Made by a program: the position numbers and the translations under genes. This document shows, one piece after another, positions 1-5,875 of a DNA stretch of 8,275 nt. Origin of the DNA: Pseudomonadota bacterium (GTDB lineage Bacteria > Pseudomonadota > Alphaproteobacteria > Micropepsales > Micropepsaceae); the NCBI GenBank assembly GCA_021808875.1, contig JAKBAU010000153.1, positions 1 to 8,275 on the forward strand. The letters are read 5' to 3'. The stretch's first letter is position 1; every line of letters begins with the position of its first letter. The notes beneath the pieces are model-generated. The model made no database searches. It was not told the DNA's origin and saw only the letters and a program-made list of their open reading frames with translations.

Positions 1-15
1 GACGATTTCGGTCAT
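1..15 (-). CDS. Probable 5' end (five codons) of a leftward gene leaving the window
   Basis: On the minus strand an ATG at 15-13 opens the frame M-T-E-I-V up to the window edge. AAGGAG lies just upstream with only 3 bases before the ATG, which is closer than usual. The better support is the near-consensus promoter at 89-116 that points at it and would leave a leader of roughly 65-70 bases. Five residues cannot identify a product. Some alphaproteobacterial enolases are recalled to begin in this way, but that is a guess and no name is given. Confidence 0.4.
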
Positions 16-88
16 ACGCTCCTTGTCGGGCGCATGTCCGTCGCGCCCTGACGGTCTACCCGGATGGCAGCCGTATCCTGACGCCGCG

Positions 89-116
89 AACATAGGGACG
101 GCGCGCGCAATGTCAA
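89..116 (-). promoter_or_regulatory. Sigma70-type promoter reading leftward
   Basis: On the minus strand a perfect -35 hexamer TTGACA (complement of 111-116) is followed, after a 16-base GC-rich spacer, by TATGTT (complement of 89-94), which matches four of six -10 consensus positions. Transcription would start near position 82 and run toward the ATG at 15. A perfect -35 with a near-ideal spacer suggests a strong, housekeeping-type promoter. It points away from the peptidase gene at 405 and so does not serve it. Confidence 0.6.
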
Positions 117-404
117 GGATTAGTCGGTAATAATGTATCTTATAGCAACATTTGACATGAATCCGAGGCAGCATGGGGCATCAGGCTGGAACAGTGGCGC
201 GTCACGCCGATGACAGGGTGCGGGCAGGCCGATTTTCACCGCGATCGCGGGCATGTCGCGAATATGGGGAAGTCTATCATGCACGGGCTGCCGCCAGCTG
301 CACGTTCCTGCCACCTGCGTGAGCCCGGGGCGCATGAGGGCATGTTTGCGGCTCGACAAGCTCTGCCATGAAGGTAACCTTGCGCTGTTTTGGGGGGCAT
401 GACG
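117..404. other. Gene-free stretch upstream of the M28 peptidase gene
   Basis: No convincing gene was found here. Minus-strand open frames cross it, but they continue antisense into the peptidase gene and lack recognisable protein features. The visible elements are a 12-base palindrome at 239-250 and a TATCAT hexamer at 275-280 (five of six -10 matches) without a credible -35 partner. A TTGACA at 152-157 on the plus strand likewise has no matching -10 at 16-18 bases. The promoter of the peptidase gene is presumably in this stretch but cannot be placed. Confidence 0.5.
239..250. repeat. Perfect 12-bp palindrome CCGCGATCGCGG
   Basis: The twelve bases are identical to their own reverse complement. 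The palindrome lies about 155 bases upstream of the chosen peptidase start and 25 bases before a TATCAT -10-like hexamer. It could be an operator half-site pair or a chance product of the GC-rich background; nothing in the sequence decides between these. Confidence 0.35.
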
Positions 405-2672
405 ATGCGGTCTTGGTGGGTTCGTCTGGTCATCGCGGTCATGGTCGCGGTCGGGCTTTGGGCATTGGCCCGCTATGGGACGGCTGAGCCGGACGTCGTG
501 CCCGCCAGTGGGGCGGCCAGTGATTTTTCGGCGATCCGTGCCGCGACGATGCTTGGCCGCGTTCTGGGGCCTCAGACACCGCACCCTGATGGTACGGCGG
601 CAAATCGTGCAGTGCGCGCCCACATCATCGCTACGTTGGCGCAGATGGGTATCGCAGCTCACACCTATCGTGGCATGGGCTGCTTTTCCGACAAGCATGC
701 AGCACAGATTGGCTGTGGCAAAGTCAGCGATATCGTGGCACCCGTTCTTGCAGGCCGCGGCAAGGCCATCCTCATGGTCGCCCATTATGACTCAGTGCCG
801 GCGGGGCCTGGTGCGGCGGATGACGGTTCAGGTGTTGCCGCGCTGCTGGAAACCGCGCGGGCGTTGCGCGCAGCCCCGGAAGAGGGCCGTCATCCTGTGC
901 TCGCGCTCTTCACCAATGGTGAAGAGTACGGAATGCTGGGAGCCGCGGCATATCTCCAGAACCCTATCCTGCGTCACAATGTGGGCATCGCGATCAATAT
1001 CGAGGCCCGCGGCAATCAGGGCCCCAGTCTTCTGTTTCAGACCAGTCCCAAGGCTTCGCGGCTGATCGCTCTTTATGCGCGCACGGCGCCCAGCTACGCC
1101 ACAAGTTCACTTTATGCCGAGATCTATCGCTTTATGCCAAACGACACCGATCTGACGGTGTTCTTGTACCATCACATCACAGGCTTCAACTTTGCTATCA
1201 CGCGGCGTGTAGCCCATTATCACACCCCACTCGATACCCTTGCGCACCTGAACCGACGCAGTCTCCAGGACCAGGGCGACAATCTGCTTGGTCTCGTACG
1301 CGCCCTGCAACGCGTGCGCTTCGCCGCGCTTAACGGTCATAGTGAAGACTACATCTCGATCCTTGGCCGTTGGCTACCCCGCTGGCCGCAAAGTTTCAGT
1401 CTGCCGCTTGCCATCATACTCAGTCTGGTGGTGCTGCTGGCAGTGCTTGCTGGTGCAGGCCGGCTGACTGCGCTGCAATGGTTCGCGGGGATTTTCGTGT
1501 TTCCGGGCATGGTGGTGGGGGCGGGGCTAGGTGGCTGGCTGGTGGTGCTGATCGCGCAAACCGTCTCGGGCATGCCTGATCCCTCTTATGCCCATCCCGC
1601 CGTCTTACGTCTTGCCCTTGCGCTTGTGATTGTGGCAGTGGCGCTGCTGGCTGCGCGCGCATCTTCAGTACGTTCGGCGCTTGTCGGTGTCTGGTTGTGG
1701 TTTGGCGTTTTGGGCATTGCTGTGGCCGCGCTACTTCCGGGGTTCAGCCCTTATTTTCTGCTGCCACTAGGGGTAGCTGCGGTGACCCTGCCGTTCGTGC
1801 GGGTCGGTGGGGTTGAGCGTGGCTGGGGACAGTGGGCGCTTTTTCTCCCCGCGCTGGCGTCCCTCGTGATCTGGCTGCAGCTCTGTGCAGATGGCGAAGG
1901 CCTCATGGGATTGCGCCTTCATCCCCTCTTTACCGTTCCTGCTGCCGTTGGGATGGCCACGCTGCTGCCATGGCTGGCCGGTGCGCAATGGCCCCGGAGG
2001 CGGTTTGTGTGGTCTCTGGTGGGGGTTGTAGGACTTGCTGGTATTGCTGCAGTGGTTGCAGGGTTGATGCCGAGCTACAGCGCCATCGCACCGCAGCGCG
2101 TGAACCTGTTCTACATCCAGGAGCCGACGCATTCGCTGTGGGCGGCACAAACGAATGCACCGCTGCCAAGGAAGCTTGCTGATGTGGTACCATTTTCCCA
2201 CCACGCACAGCTGGTTGCCACGAGCTATCCGCGTCGCATGTTCCTGGCTCCGGCACCGCATTTCGCCTTGGCCGCAGATGGCGCAACTATCCTTGCCAAT
2301 CGGTTGCAGGGCGGGGTGCGTATTGTCCGTGTAGCCTTGAAGGGATCGGCTGACATGTTGACATTGCGACTACCCGGGCAGGTTGGTCTCAAGGAGGTCA
2401 CCGTTGGACACACAGCGATTGCCATTCCGGCCAGCTGGAAACACCAGAACGAGGTAGCCATTGGCTGCTTGACGCCGGACTGCAGCTCAACAGAAGTGAA
2501 GCTGGTGATGGCTCAGAAGGGACCGTTCATGCTCACGCTGGTGGCCCGCACCCTCAAGCTGCCGGCGCAGGCCAAGGCCCTGATCTCTGCGCGAGGCGAT
2601 ACTGCCGTGCCCAGTACCTATGGCGACGGCACGCTCCAGATCGTGCCGATCGCCGTTCCTGCCGCGTTTTAG
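405..2672 (+). CDS. Membrane-anchored M28 family zinc aminopeptidase with multi-pass C-terminal half
   Basis: Predicted M28 metallopeptidase of 755 residues. An N-terminal hydrophobic anchor (about residues 6-22) precedes the catalytic domain (about 40-310). All metal-site motifs are present: AHYDS (H127, D129), GAADDGSG (D139/D140), NGEE (E173/E174), NIEARG (E200) and YHTPLDT (H273). About eight hydrophobic segments follow between residues 331 and 555, then a soluble domain of about 200 residues. This order resembles the ER/vacuolar membrane M28 peptidases (ERMP1/Fxna, Pff1) and their bacterial relatives, so the catalytic domain probably faces the periplasm and trims N-termini of peptides; the substrate is unknown. 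Cysteine pairs C93/C104 and C688/C693 could form disulfides. Possible starts are TTG 390, ATG 399 and ATG 405. The GGGGGG at 392-397 is best spaced (7 bases) for 405. Its TAG stop overlaps the stop of the convergent bactofilin gene. Confidence 0.88.
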   Translation: MRSWWVRLVIAVMVAVGLWALARYGTAEPDVVPASGAASDFSAIRAATMLGRVLGPQTPHPDGTAANRAVRAHIIATLAQMGIAAHTYRGMGCFSDKHAAQIGCGKVSDIVAPVLAGRGKAILMVAHYDSVPAGPGAADDGSGVAALLETARALRAAPEEGRHPVLALFTNGEEYGMLGAAAYLQNPILRHNVGIAINIEARGNQGPSLLFQTSPKASRLIALYARTAPSYATSSLYAEIYRFMPNDTDLTVFLYHHITGFNFAITRRVAHYHTPLDTLAHLNRRSLQDQGDNLLGLVRALQRVRFAALNGHSEDYISILGRWLPRWPQSFSLPLAIILSLVVLLAVLAGAGRLTALQWFAGIFVFPGMVVGAGLGGWLVVLIAQTVSGMPDPSYAHPAVLRLALALVIVAVALLAARASSVRSALVGVWLWFGVLGIAVAALLPGFSPYFLLPLGVAAVTLPFVRVGGVERGWGQWALFLPALASLVIWLQLCADGEGLMGLRLHPLFTVPAAVGMATLLPWLAGAQWPRRRFVWSLVGVVGLAGIAAVVAGLMPSYSAIAPQRVNLFYIQEPTHSLWAAQTNAPLPRKLADVVPFSHHAQLVATSYPRRMFLAPAPHFALAADGATILANRLQGGVRIVRVALKGSADMLTLRLPGQVGLKEVTVGHTAIAIPASWKHQNEVAIGCLTPDCSSTEVKLVMAQKGPFMLTLVARTLKLPAQAKALISARGDTAVPSTYGDGTLQIVPIAVPAAF

Positions 2673-3157
2673 GTGCCAGACTTGTTGCTAGACGGCTTGG
2701 GCTCCTTGCCGTGCTCGGGCCGCAGATGGCCCTCAATGAAGGCCCCGGATTCGATGCGGATGTCGGCGTGAATCACGTCGCCCGTCATATGTCCGGTGCC
2801 CGTGATAACAACCTTGCGGGCTTCGATCTTGCCCTCGACAGTTCCGGCAACCTCCACGGTTTCACCATAGACAGTGCCTTTGACCCGGGCGTTGGCGCCA
2901 ATGGTGACGGTCTGACCGCGCACATCACCATCAACCTGACCTTCGATCTGCACATCTTCGGTGCTTTCGATTTGGCCGGTGATCTTTACCGCCTTGCCAA
3001 TGACCGAGGTGCCGTGGGCGCGTGTGCCCGCGACTGGTGCAGCCGCGGGCGACGTGGCTGACGGACGCAGCTGCGGCGTGGCCGGAGTGCGGGCGGCTTC
3101 AGGCGTATTTTGCGGCTTCTCGTCCGCGGATTTGTCGCTGCGGGTGAACATGGTCAT
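2669..3157 (-). CDS. Bactofilin family polymer-forming cytoskeletal protein
   Basis: Bactofilin of 162 residues. A short cationic start (MTMFTRSDKS) leads into a Pro/Ala/Thr-rich linker (about 12-48), then the bactofilin domain (about 50-146) with its ladder of short hydrophobic strands separated by glycines (VIGKAVKITGQI, VQIEGQVDGDV, VTIGANARVKGTV and so on), and a charged tail. Bactofilins fold as right-handed beta-helices and self-assemble without nucleotide into membrane-associated filaments that position cell-wall or morphogenesis enzymes. The ATG overlaps the TGA of the upstream bactofilin-like gene (ATGA, 3154-3157), so translational coupling is expected; GGAG sits 8 bases before this ATG. 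A second in-frame ATG at 3151 would give MFTRSDKS, which resembles, from memory, the membrane-targeting start MFSKQAKS of Caulobacter BacA. The true start may therefore be two codons downstream. Confidence 0.93.
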   Translation of the reverse strand: MTMFTRSDKSADEKPQNTPEAARTPATPQLRPSATSPAAAPVAGTRAHGTSVIGKAVKITGQIESTEDVQIEGQVDGDVRGQTVTIGANARVKGTVYGETVEVAGTVEGKIEARKVVITGTGHMTGDVIHADIRIESGAFIEGHLRPEHGKEPKPSSNKSGT

Positions 3158-3561
3158 GATCGGGTCTCCGGGAGTTGATCGAGCGTTTCAAAGTAGTTGA
3201 GCGGGCGCCAGGGCATGCGCGCATCGATGCGCGCACCCTTATCGACGGAAATCGTATGATGAAAGACGCGGCCCGTCACCCGCGCGGTCTGTGTAATGCT
3301 GACATGGTGGGCGAAAGTACGTCCCTCGAGTGTGCCTTCGATACGAACCTCGCGGGCTACGATGTCGCCCACGACAGTGCCTTGAGGGCCTATGATCACG
3401 ATCCCGCCATCTATCCGGCCATTGACGAGGCCATCGATGTAGATCTCGCCGTCGACCTCGAGATGGCCGTCGATTGTCAGGCCCGGTAGCAGACGGCTTG
3501 GACCGTCATCACCGGACAACCGTCCGGATCTGGTGAAGTTCTTGCGTGGCAAAACGGCCAT
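3154..3561 (-). CDS. Second, shorter bactofilin-like protein
   Basis: Bactofilin-like protein of 135 residues from this start. A basic N-terminus (MAVLPRKNFTRSGR) precedes the beta-helix-type repeat region (about 27-116: LTIDGHLEVDGEIYIDGLVNG, IVIIGPQGTVVGDI, VRIEGTLEG, VSITQTARVTGRVF). The distinctive tail contains WRPLNYFETL (118-127). It diverges from the neighbouring bactofilin and lacks that protein's Pro/Ala-rich linker, so it may be a co-polymer or an adaptor. The start is uncertain. ATG 3561 has AGGG 8 bases upstream. TTG 3672, in the same frame, has GAGG 7 bases upstream and would add 37 basic, low-complexity residues. The beta-helix core begins only after 3561, so the shorter form is preferred. 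Its TGA overlaps the ATG of the next bactofilin gene. It lies downstream of parE on the same strand, separated by 195 bases. Confidence 0.82.
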   Translation of the reverse strand: MAVLPRKNFTRSGRLSGDDGPSRLLPGLTIDGHLEVDGEIYIDGLVNGRIDGGIVIIGPQGTVVGDIVAREVRIEGTLEGRTFAHHVSITQTARVTGRVFHHTISVDKGARIDARMPWRPLNYFETLDQLPETRS

Positions 3562-3756
3562 TTTGTTGGCCCTGTGATCAGTACTGCGTACGGACACGGA
3601 TCTCGATATTGACCCTCTCGGGCCACCACTGAAGCCGACTTTACCTGCAATGTGGAGTCGTTTTTTCCCCAACAGCAGGCCTCGTCACAAATTTTTCACG
3701 TACGGCGCATGAGACACGGCCTATGCGCGCAGGAAAGGGCATCGCCCTGCTAGACT
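3562..3756. other. Spacer between parE and the bactofilin pair
   Basis: If the bactofilin-like gene starts at 3561, this 195-base spacer should hold the end of the parE transcript and possibly a promoter for the bactofilins. Inverted repeats seen are AGGGC/GCCCT (3736-3748) and GCGCAT/ATGCGC (3705-3728, 12-base loop). No credible -35/-10 pair was found on the minus strand. The TTG-started extension of the bactofilin-like gene would use 3562-3672. Confidence 0.4.
3733..3748 (-). terminator. Weak candidate terminator after parE
   Basis: Read on the minus strand, a 5-bp stem AGGGC-GAT-GCCCT (3748 to 3736) begins 9 bases after the parE stop codon and is followed by TTTCC. The stem is short and the T run poor, so termination may be partial and readthrough into the bactofilin genes is possible. 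Confidence 0.22.
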
Positions 3757-5730
3757 CTAAATATCGACATCGACGGCAAATTGGGCATTTTCCTGGATGA
3801 ACTTGAAGCGCAATTCCGGCCTCTTGCCCATCAAGTCGTCGACCATCCGGTCCGTCGACGCTCGAGCGTCCGCCGGTGCTATAACCTGGATCAATGTCCT
3901 TTTACCAGGGCGCATCGTGGTTTCCTTCAACTGCGCGGGCATCATTTCACCCAGACCCTTGAAGCGTGAAATCTCGACTTTGGCGTTGGCCTTGAACTCG
4001 GTCTTCAGCAGCTGCTCGCGATGGGCATCATCACGGGCGTAAAGTGTCTTGCCAGCGTGTGAAAGCCGATAGAGCGGCGGCATTGCAAGGAACAGATGGC
4101 CACCTTCGATCAGATTTGGCATCTCGCGATAGAAGAAAGTGAGCAGCAGCGATGCAATATGGGCGCCGTCGACGTCAGCATCGGTCATGATGATGACACG
4201 CTCATAACGCAGATCTTCCTCGCGATATTTGTTCCCGGCGCCACAGCCCAGCGCCAGCAGGAGATCTGACAATTCCTGGTTTTGCGCCAGCTTGCCGGCA
4301 GTTGCGCTCGCGACGTTGAGAATCTTGCCGCGCAGCGGCAACACCGCCTGGGTGGTGCGATCGCGTGCCTGCTTGGCGCTGCCGCCGGCGGAGTCGCCTT
4401 CTACCAGAAAGAGTTCGGTTCCGCCGGGGGTGTCCCGGCTGCAATCGGTGAGCTTACCCGGCAGGCGCAGTTTGCGGGTCGCAGATTTGCGCTGGGTCTC
4501 ACGGTCCTGTCTTCGCTTGAGCCGTTCGTCGGCCTGGTCGATGACAAAGGCGAGCAGGCGGTCCGACTCTACCGGACTTTCCGCCAGCCAGTGATCAAAA
4601 TGGTCCCGCACCACCGTGTCCACCAGCCGCTGTGCATCCTGCGTCGACAGCTTTTCCTTGGTCTGGCCTTGAAATTCCGGCTCGCGGATGAAGATGCTGA
4701 GAACGGCGCATGCCGCGCTCATGACATCGTCTGGGGTGATCTGTGCGGTCTTTTTGTTGCCCGCTCGCTCACCAAACGCACGTAGAGCCTTGGTCAGGGC
4801 ATTGCGCAGGCCCTGTTCATGGGTGCCGCCCAAAGGTGTCGGAATGGTGTTGCAGAAGCTCTGCAGAAAGCCGTCACGTTCGGGTGCCCAGGCGACTGCC
4901 CATTCGACAGCGCCCTTGCCGTCCTTGTTCTCAGTGCGCCCGACGAACAGTCGCGGACTGACAGTGCTCTCACCCTCGATTTCACTCCGCAGGAAATCCG
5001 CAAGGCCGCCGGGAAATTTCAGAACTTCGTCAGCGGGTGTTTTGCCATTCCTGATCAGGCTCGGATCGCAGAGCCAGTGGATTTCCACGCCGCGGAAGAG
5101 ATAGGCCTTGGATTTGGCCATACGGTAAAGCATGGCCGGCGAAAAATGGGCCTCGCTGCCGAAGATCTGGGTATCCGGTTTGAAGCGCACGATCGTACCA
5201 CGCCGATTGACGCTTCCTGTATTCCTTAGTTTGCCGGCAGGTTGTCCCCGCTCAAAGCGCATGACGTGGTTCTGGCGCTCGCGGGCAACTTCGACCTCAA
5301 GCCATTCACTCAAGGCGTTAACCACTGAGGAGCCGACTCCGTGAAGGCCGCCGGAGGTGTCATAGACCTTGCCGCCGAACTTGCCGCCTGCATGCAGAGT
5401 GGTCATGATGACTTCGAGGGCAGATTTGTTCTTGAACTTGGGGTGGGGATCGATGGGGATACCACGGCCATTGTCCCGCACGGTGACGATGTCGTCCGCC
5501 GAAAGCTCGAACTCGATCCTGGTGGCAAACCCGGCGACGGCCTCATCCATTGCGTTGTCGAGGATTTCAGCCGCTAGATGATGTAGGGAGCGCTCGTCGG
5601 TGCCCCCAATGTACATTCCGGGCCGCCTGCGGACTGGCTCCAGCCCCTCCAGGACCTCGATGTCCTTGGCGGTATAGCCAGCGGCTTTGTCCACAGTACG
5701 ACTTTCAAACAGATCTGGGGCTTTGGCCAT
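3757..5730 (-). CDS. parE: DNA topoisomerase IV subunit B
   Basis: ATPase subunit of topoisomerase IV, which with ParC decatenates daughter chromosomes and relaxes supercoils. From ATG 5730 it has 657 residues, the length expected for ParE and too short for proteobacterial GyrB with its C-terminal insert. The GHKL ATPase domain shows EILDNAMDE (E55, N59), VRDNGRGIP (D86) and GGLHGVGSSVVNALS (127-141). The transducer domain follows. The TOPRIM domain shows EGDSAGGSAK (E444 catalytic) and TDADVDGAHI (D517, D519, D521, metal binding). The C-terminal RFKGLGEMMPAQLKETTM is the conserved type IIA element. ATG 5730 (MAKAPDLF) is preferred over the in-frame TTG at 5751 because GGAG lies 10 bases upstream of it. 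Divergent from the kinase gene at 5875; the bactofilin genes follow downstream on the same strand. ParC is not in the window. Confidence 0.97.
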   Translation of the reverse strand: MAKAPDLFESRTVDKAAGYTAKDIEVLEGLEPVRRRPGMYIGGTDERSLHHLAAEILDNAMDEAVAGFATRIEFELSADDIVTVRDNGRGIPIDPHPKFKNKSALEVIMTTLHAGGKFGGKVYDTSGGLHGVGSSVVNALSEWLEVEVARERQNHVMRFERGQPAGKLRNTGSVNRRGTIVRFKPDTQIFGSEAHFSPAMLYRMAKSKAYLFRGVEIHWLCDPSLIRNGKTPADEVLKFPGGLADFLRSEIEGESTVSPRLFVGRTENKDGKGAVEWAVAWAPERDGFLQSFCNTIPTPLGGTHEQGLRNALTKALRAFGERAGNKKTAQITPDDVMSAACAVLSIFIREPEFQGQTKEKLSTQDAQRLVDTVVRDHFDHWLAESPVESDRLLAFVIDQADERLKRRQDRETQRKSATRKLRLPGKLTDCSRDTPGGTELFLVEGDSAGGSAKQARDRTTQAVLPLRGKILNVASATAGKLAQNQELSDLLLALGCGAGNKYREEDLRYERVIIMTDADVDGAHIASLLLTFFYREMPNLIEGGHLFLAMPPLYRLSHAGKTLYARDDAHREQLLKTEFKANAKVEISRFKGLGEMMPAQLKETTMRPGKRTLIQVIAPADARASTDRMVDDLMGKRPELRFKFIQENAQFAVDVDI

Positions 5731-5784
5731 CGAATGGGGGCTCCGAGCCAAATGGTGAAAAATAACAGGCAGTAGAGGCGTAGG

Positions 5785-5829
5785 CCGATTTCTCTCCGGC
5801 CGAATCGGTGTGTTTTATTAACACATTCG
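5785..5829. promoter_or_regulatory. Overlapping inverted repeats in the parE/kinase divergent region
   Basis: Two inverted repeats share the bases at 5801-5808. The first pairs CCGATT (5785-5790) with AATCGG (5803-5808). The second pairs CGAAT (5801-5805) with ATTCG (5825-5829) and, inside it, GTGTT (5810-5814) with AACAC (5820-5824) around a TTATT loop. They cannot form at the same time in one RNA. As DNA, the inner part reads as a 17-base dyad TGTGTT-N5-AACACA (5809-5825) and may be an operator. Its AT-rich centre could also hold a -10 element for either gene, but no -35 partner is convincing. Confidence 0.4.
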
Positions 5830-5836
5830 GGGGATC

Positions 5837-5875
5837 ATGAAAGGCACGACTGGAGGGGTCGAGGGACCGGATTGA
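5837..5875 (+). CDS. Possible 12-codon leader ORF coupled to the first kinase
   Basis: An ATG at 5837 opens MKGTTGGVEGPD and stops at TGA 5873-5875, whose last base is the first base of the kinase ATG (TGATG). GGGGG ends 3 bases before the ATG, a poor spacing. The arrangement fits a translationally coupled leader peptide lying directly after the inverted repeats at 5785-5829. Short ORFs of this length are common by chance and the peptide shows no codon run that would suggest amino-acid attenuation, so confidence is low. Confidence 0.2.
   Translation: MKGTTGGVEGPD

Noticed and set aside
1..15. Naming the leftward partial gene as enolase from MTEIV
   Set aside because: Five residues are far too few, and the resemblance rests on memory only.
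120..785. 221-residue minus-strand open frame over the upstream gap and the start of the peptidase gene
   Set aside because: Most of it is antisense to a strongly supported M28 catalytic domain. The translation is rich in Arg, Pro, His and Cys with no domain, as expected of a shadow frame in GC-rich DNA.
475..1065. 196-residue plus-strand open frame inside the peptidase gene
   Set aside because: It is an out-of-frame shadow of the M28 domain and has no recognisable features.
2711..3489. Plus-strand open frames (2711-3061, 3175-3489) opposite the bactofilins
   Set aside because: Their Asp/Gly/Ala-rich translations are the antisense reading of the repetitive bactofilin strands.
3705..3728. 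GCGCAT/ATGCGC inverted repeat considered as the parE terminator
   Set aside because: The 12-base loop and the lack of a T run in either direction make it unlikely to terminate transcription.
5731..5751. TTG-started 7-residue extension of ParE
   Set aside because: ATG 5730 has a GGAG at workable spacing and begins with the expected short ParE-type N-terminus; the extension would use a rare start codon.
5802..5806. GANTC (CcrM-type) sites in intergenic regions, for example 5802, 3655 and 159, as a cell-cycle control signal
   Set aside because: The motif is expected about every 256 bases by chance, and the count in the gaps is not clearly above that.
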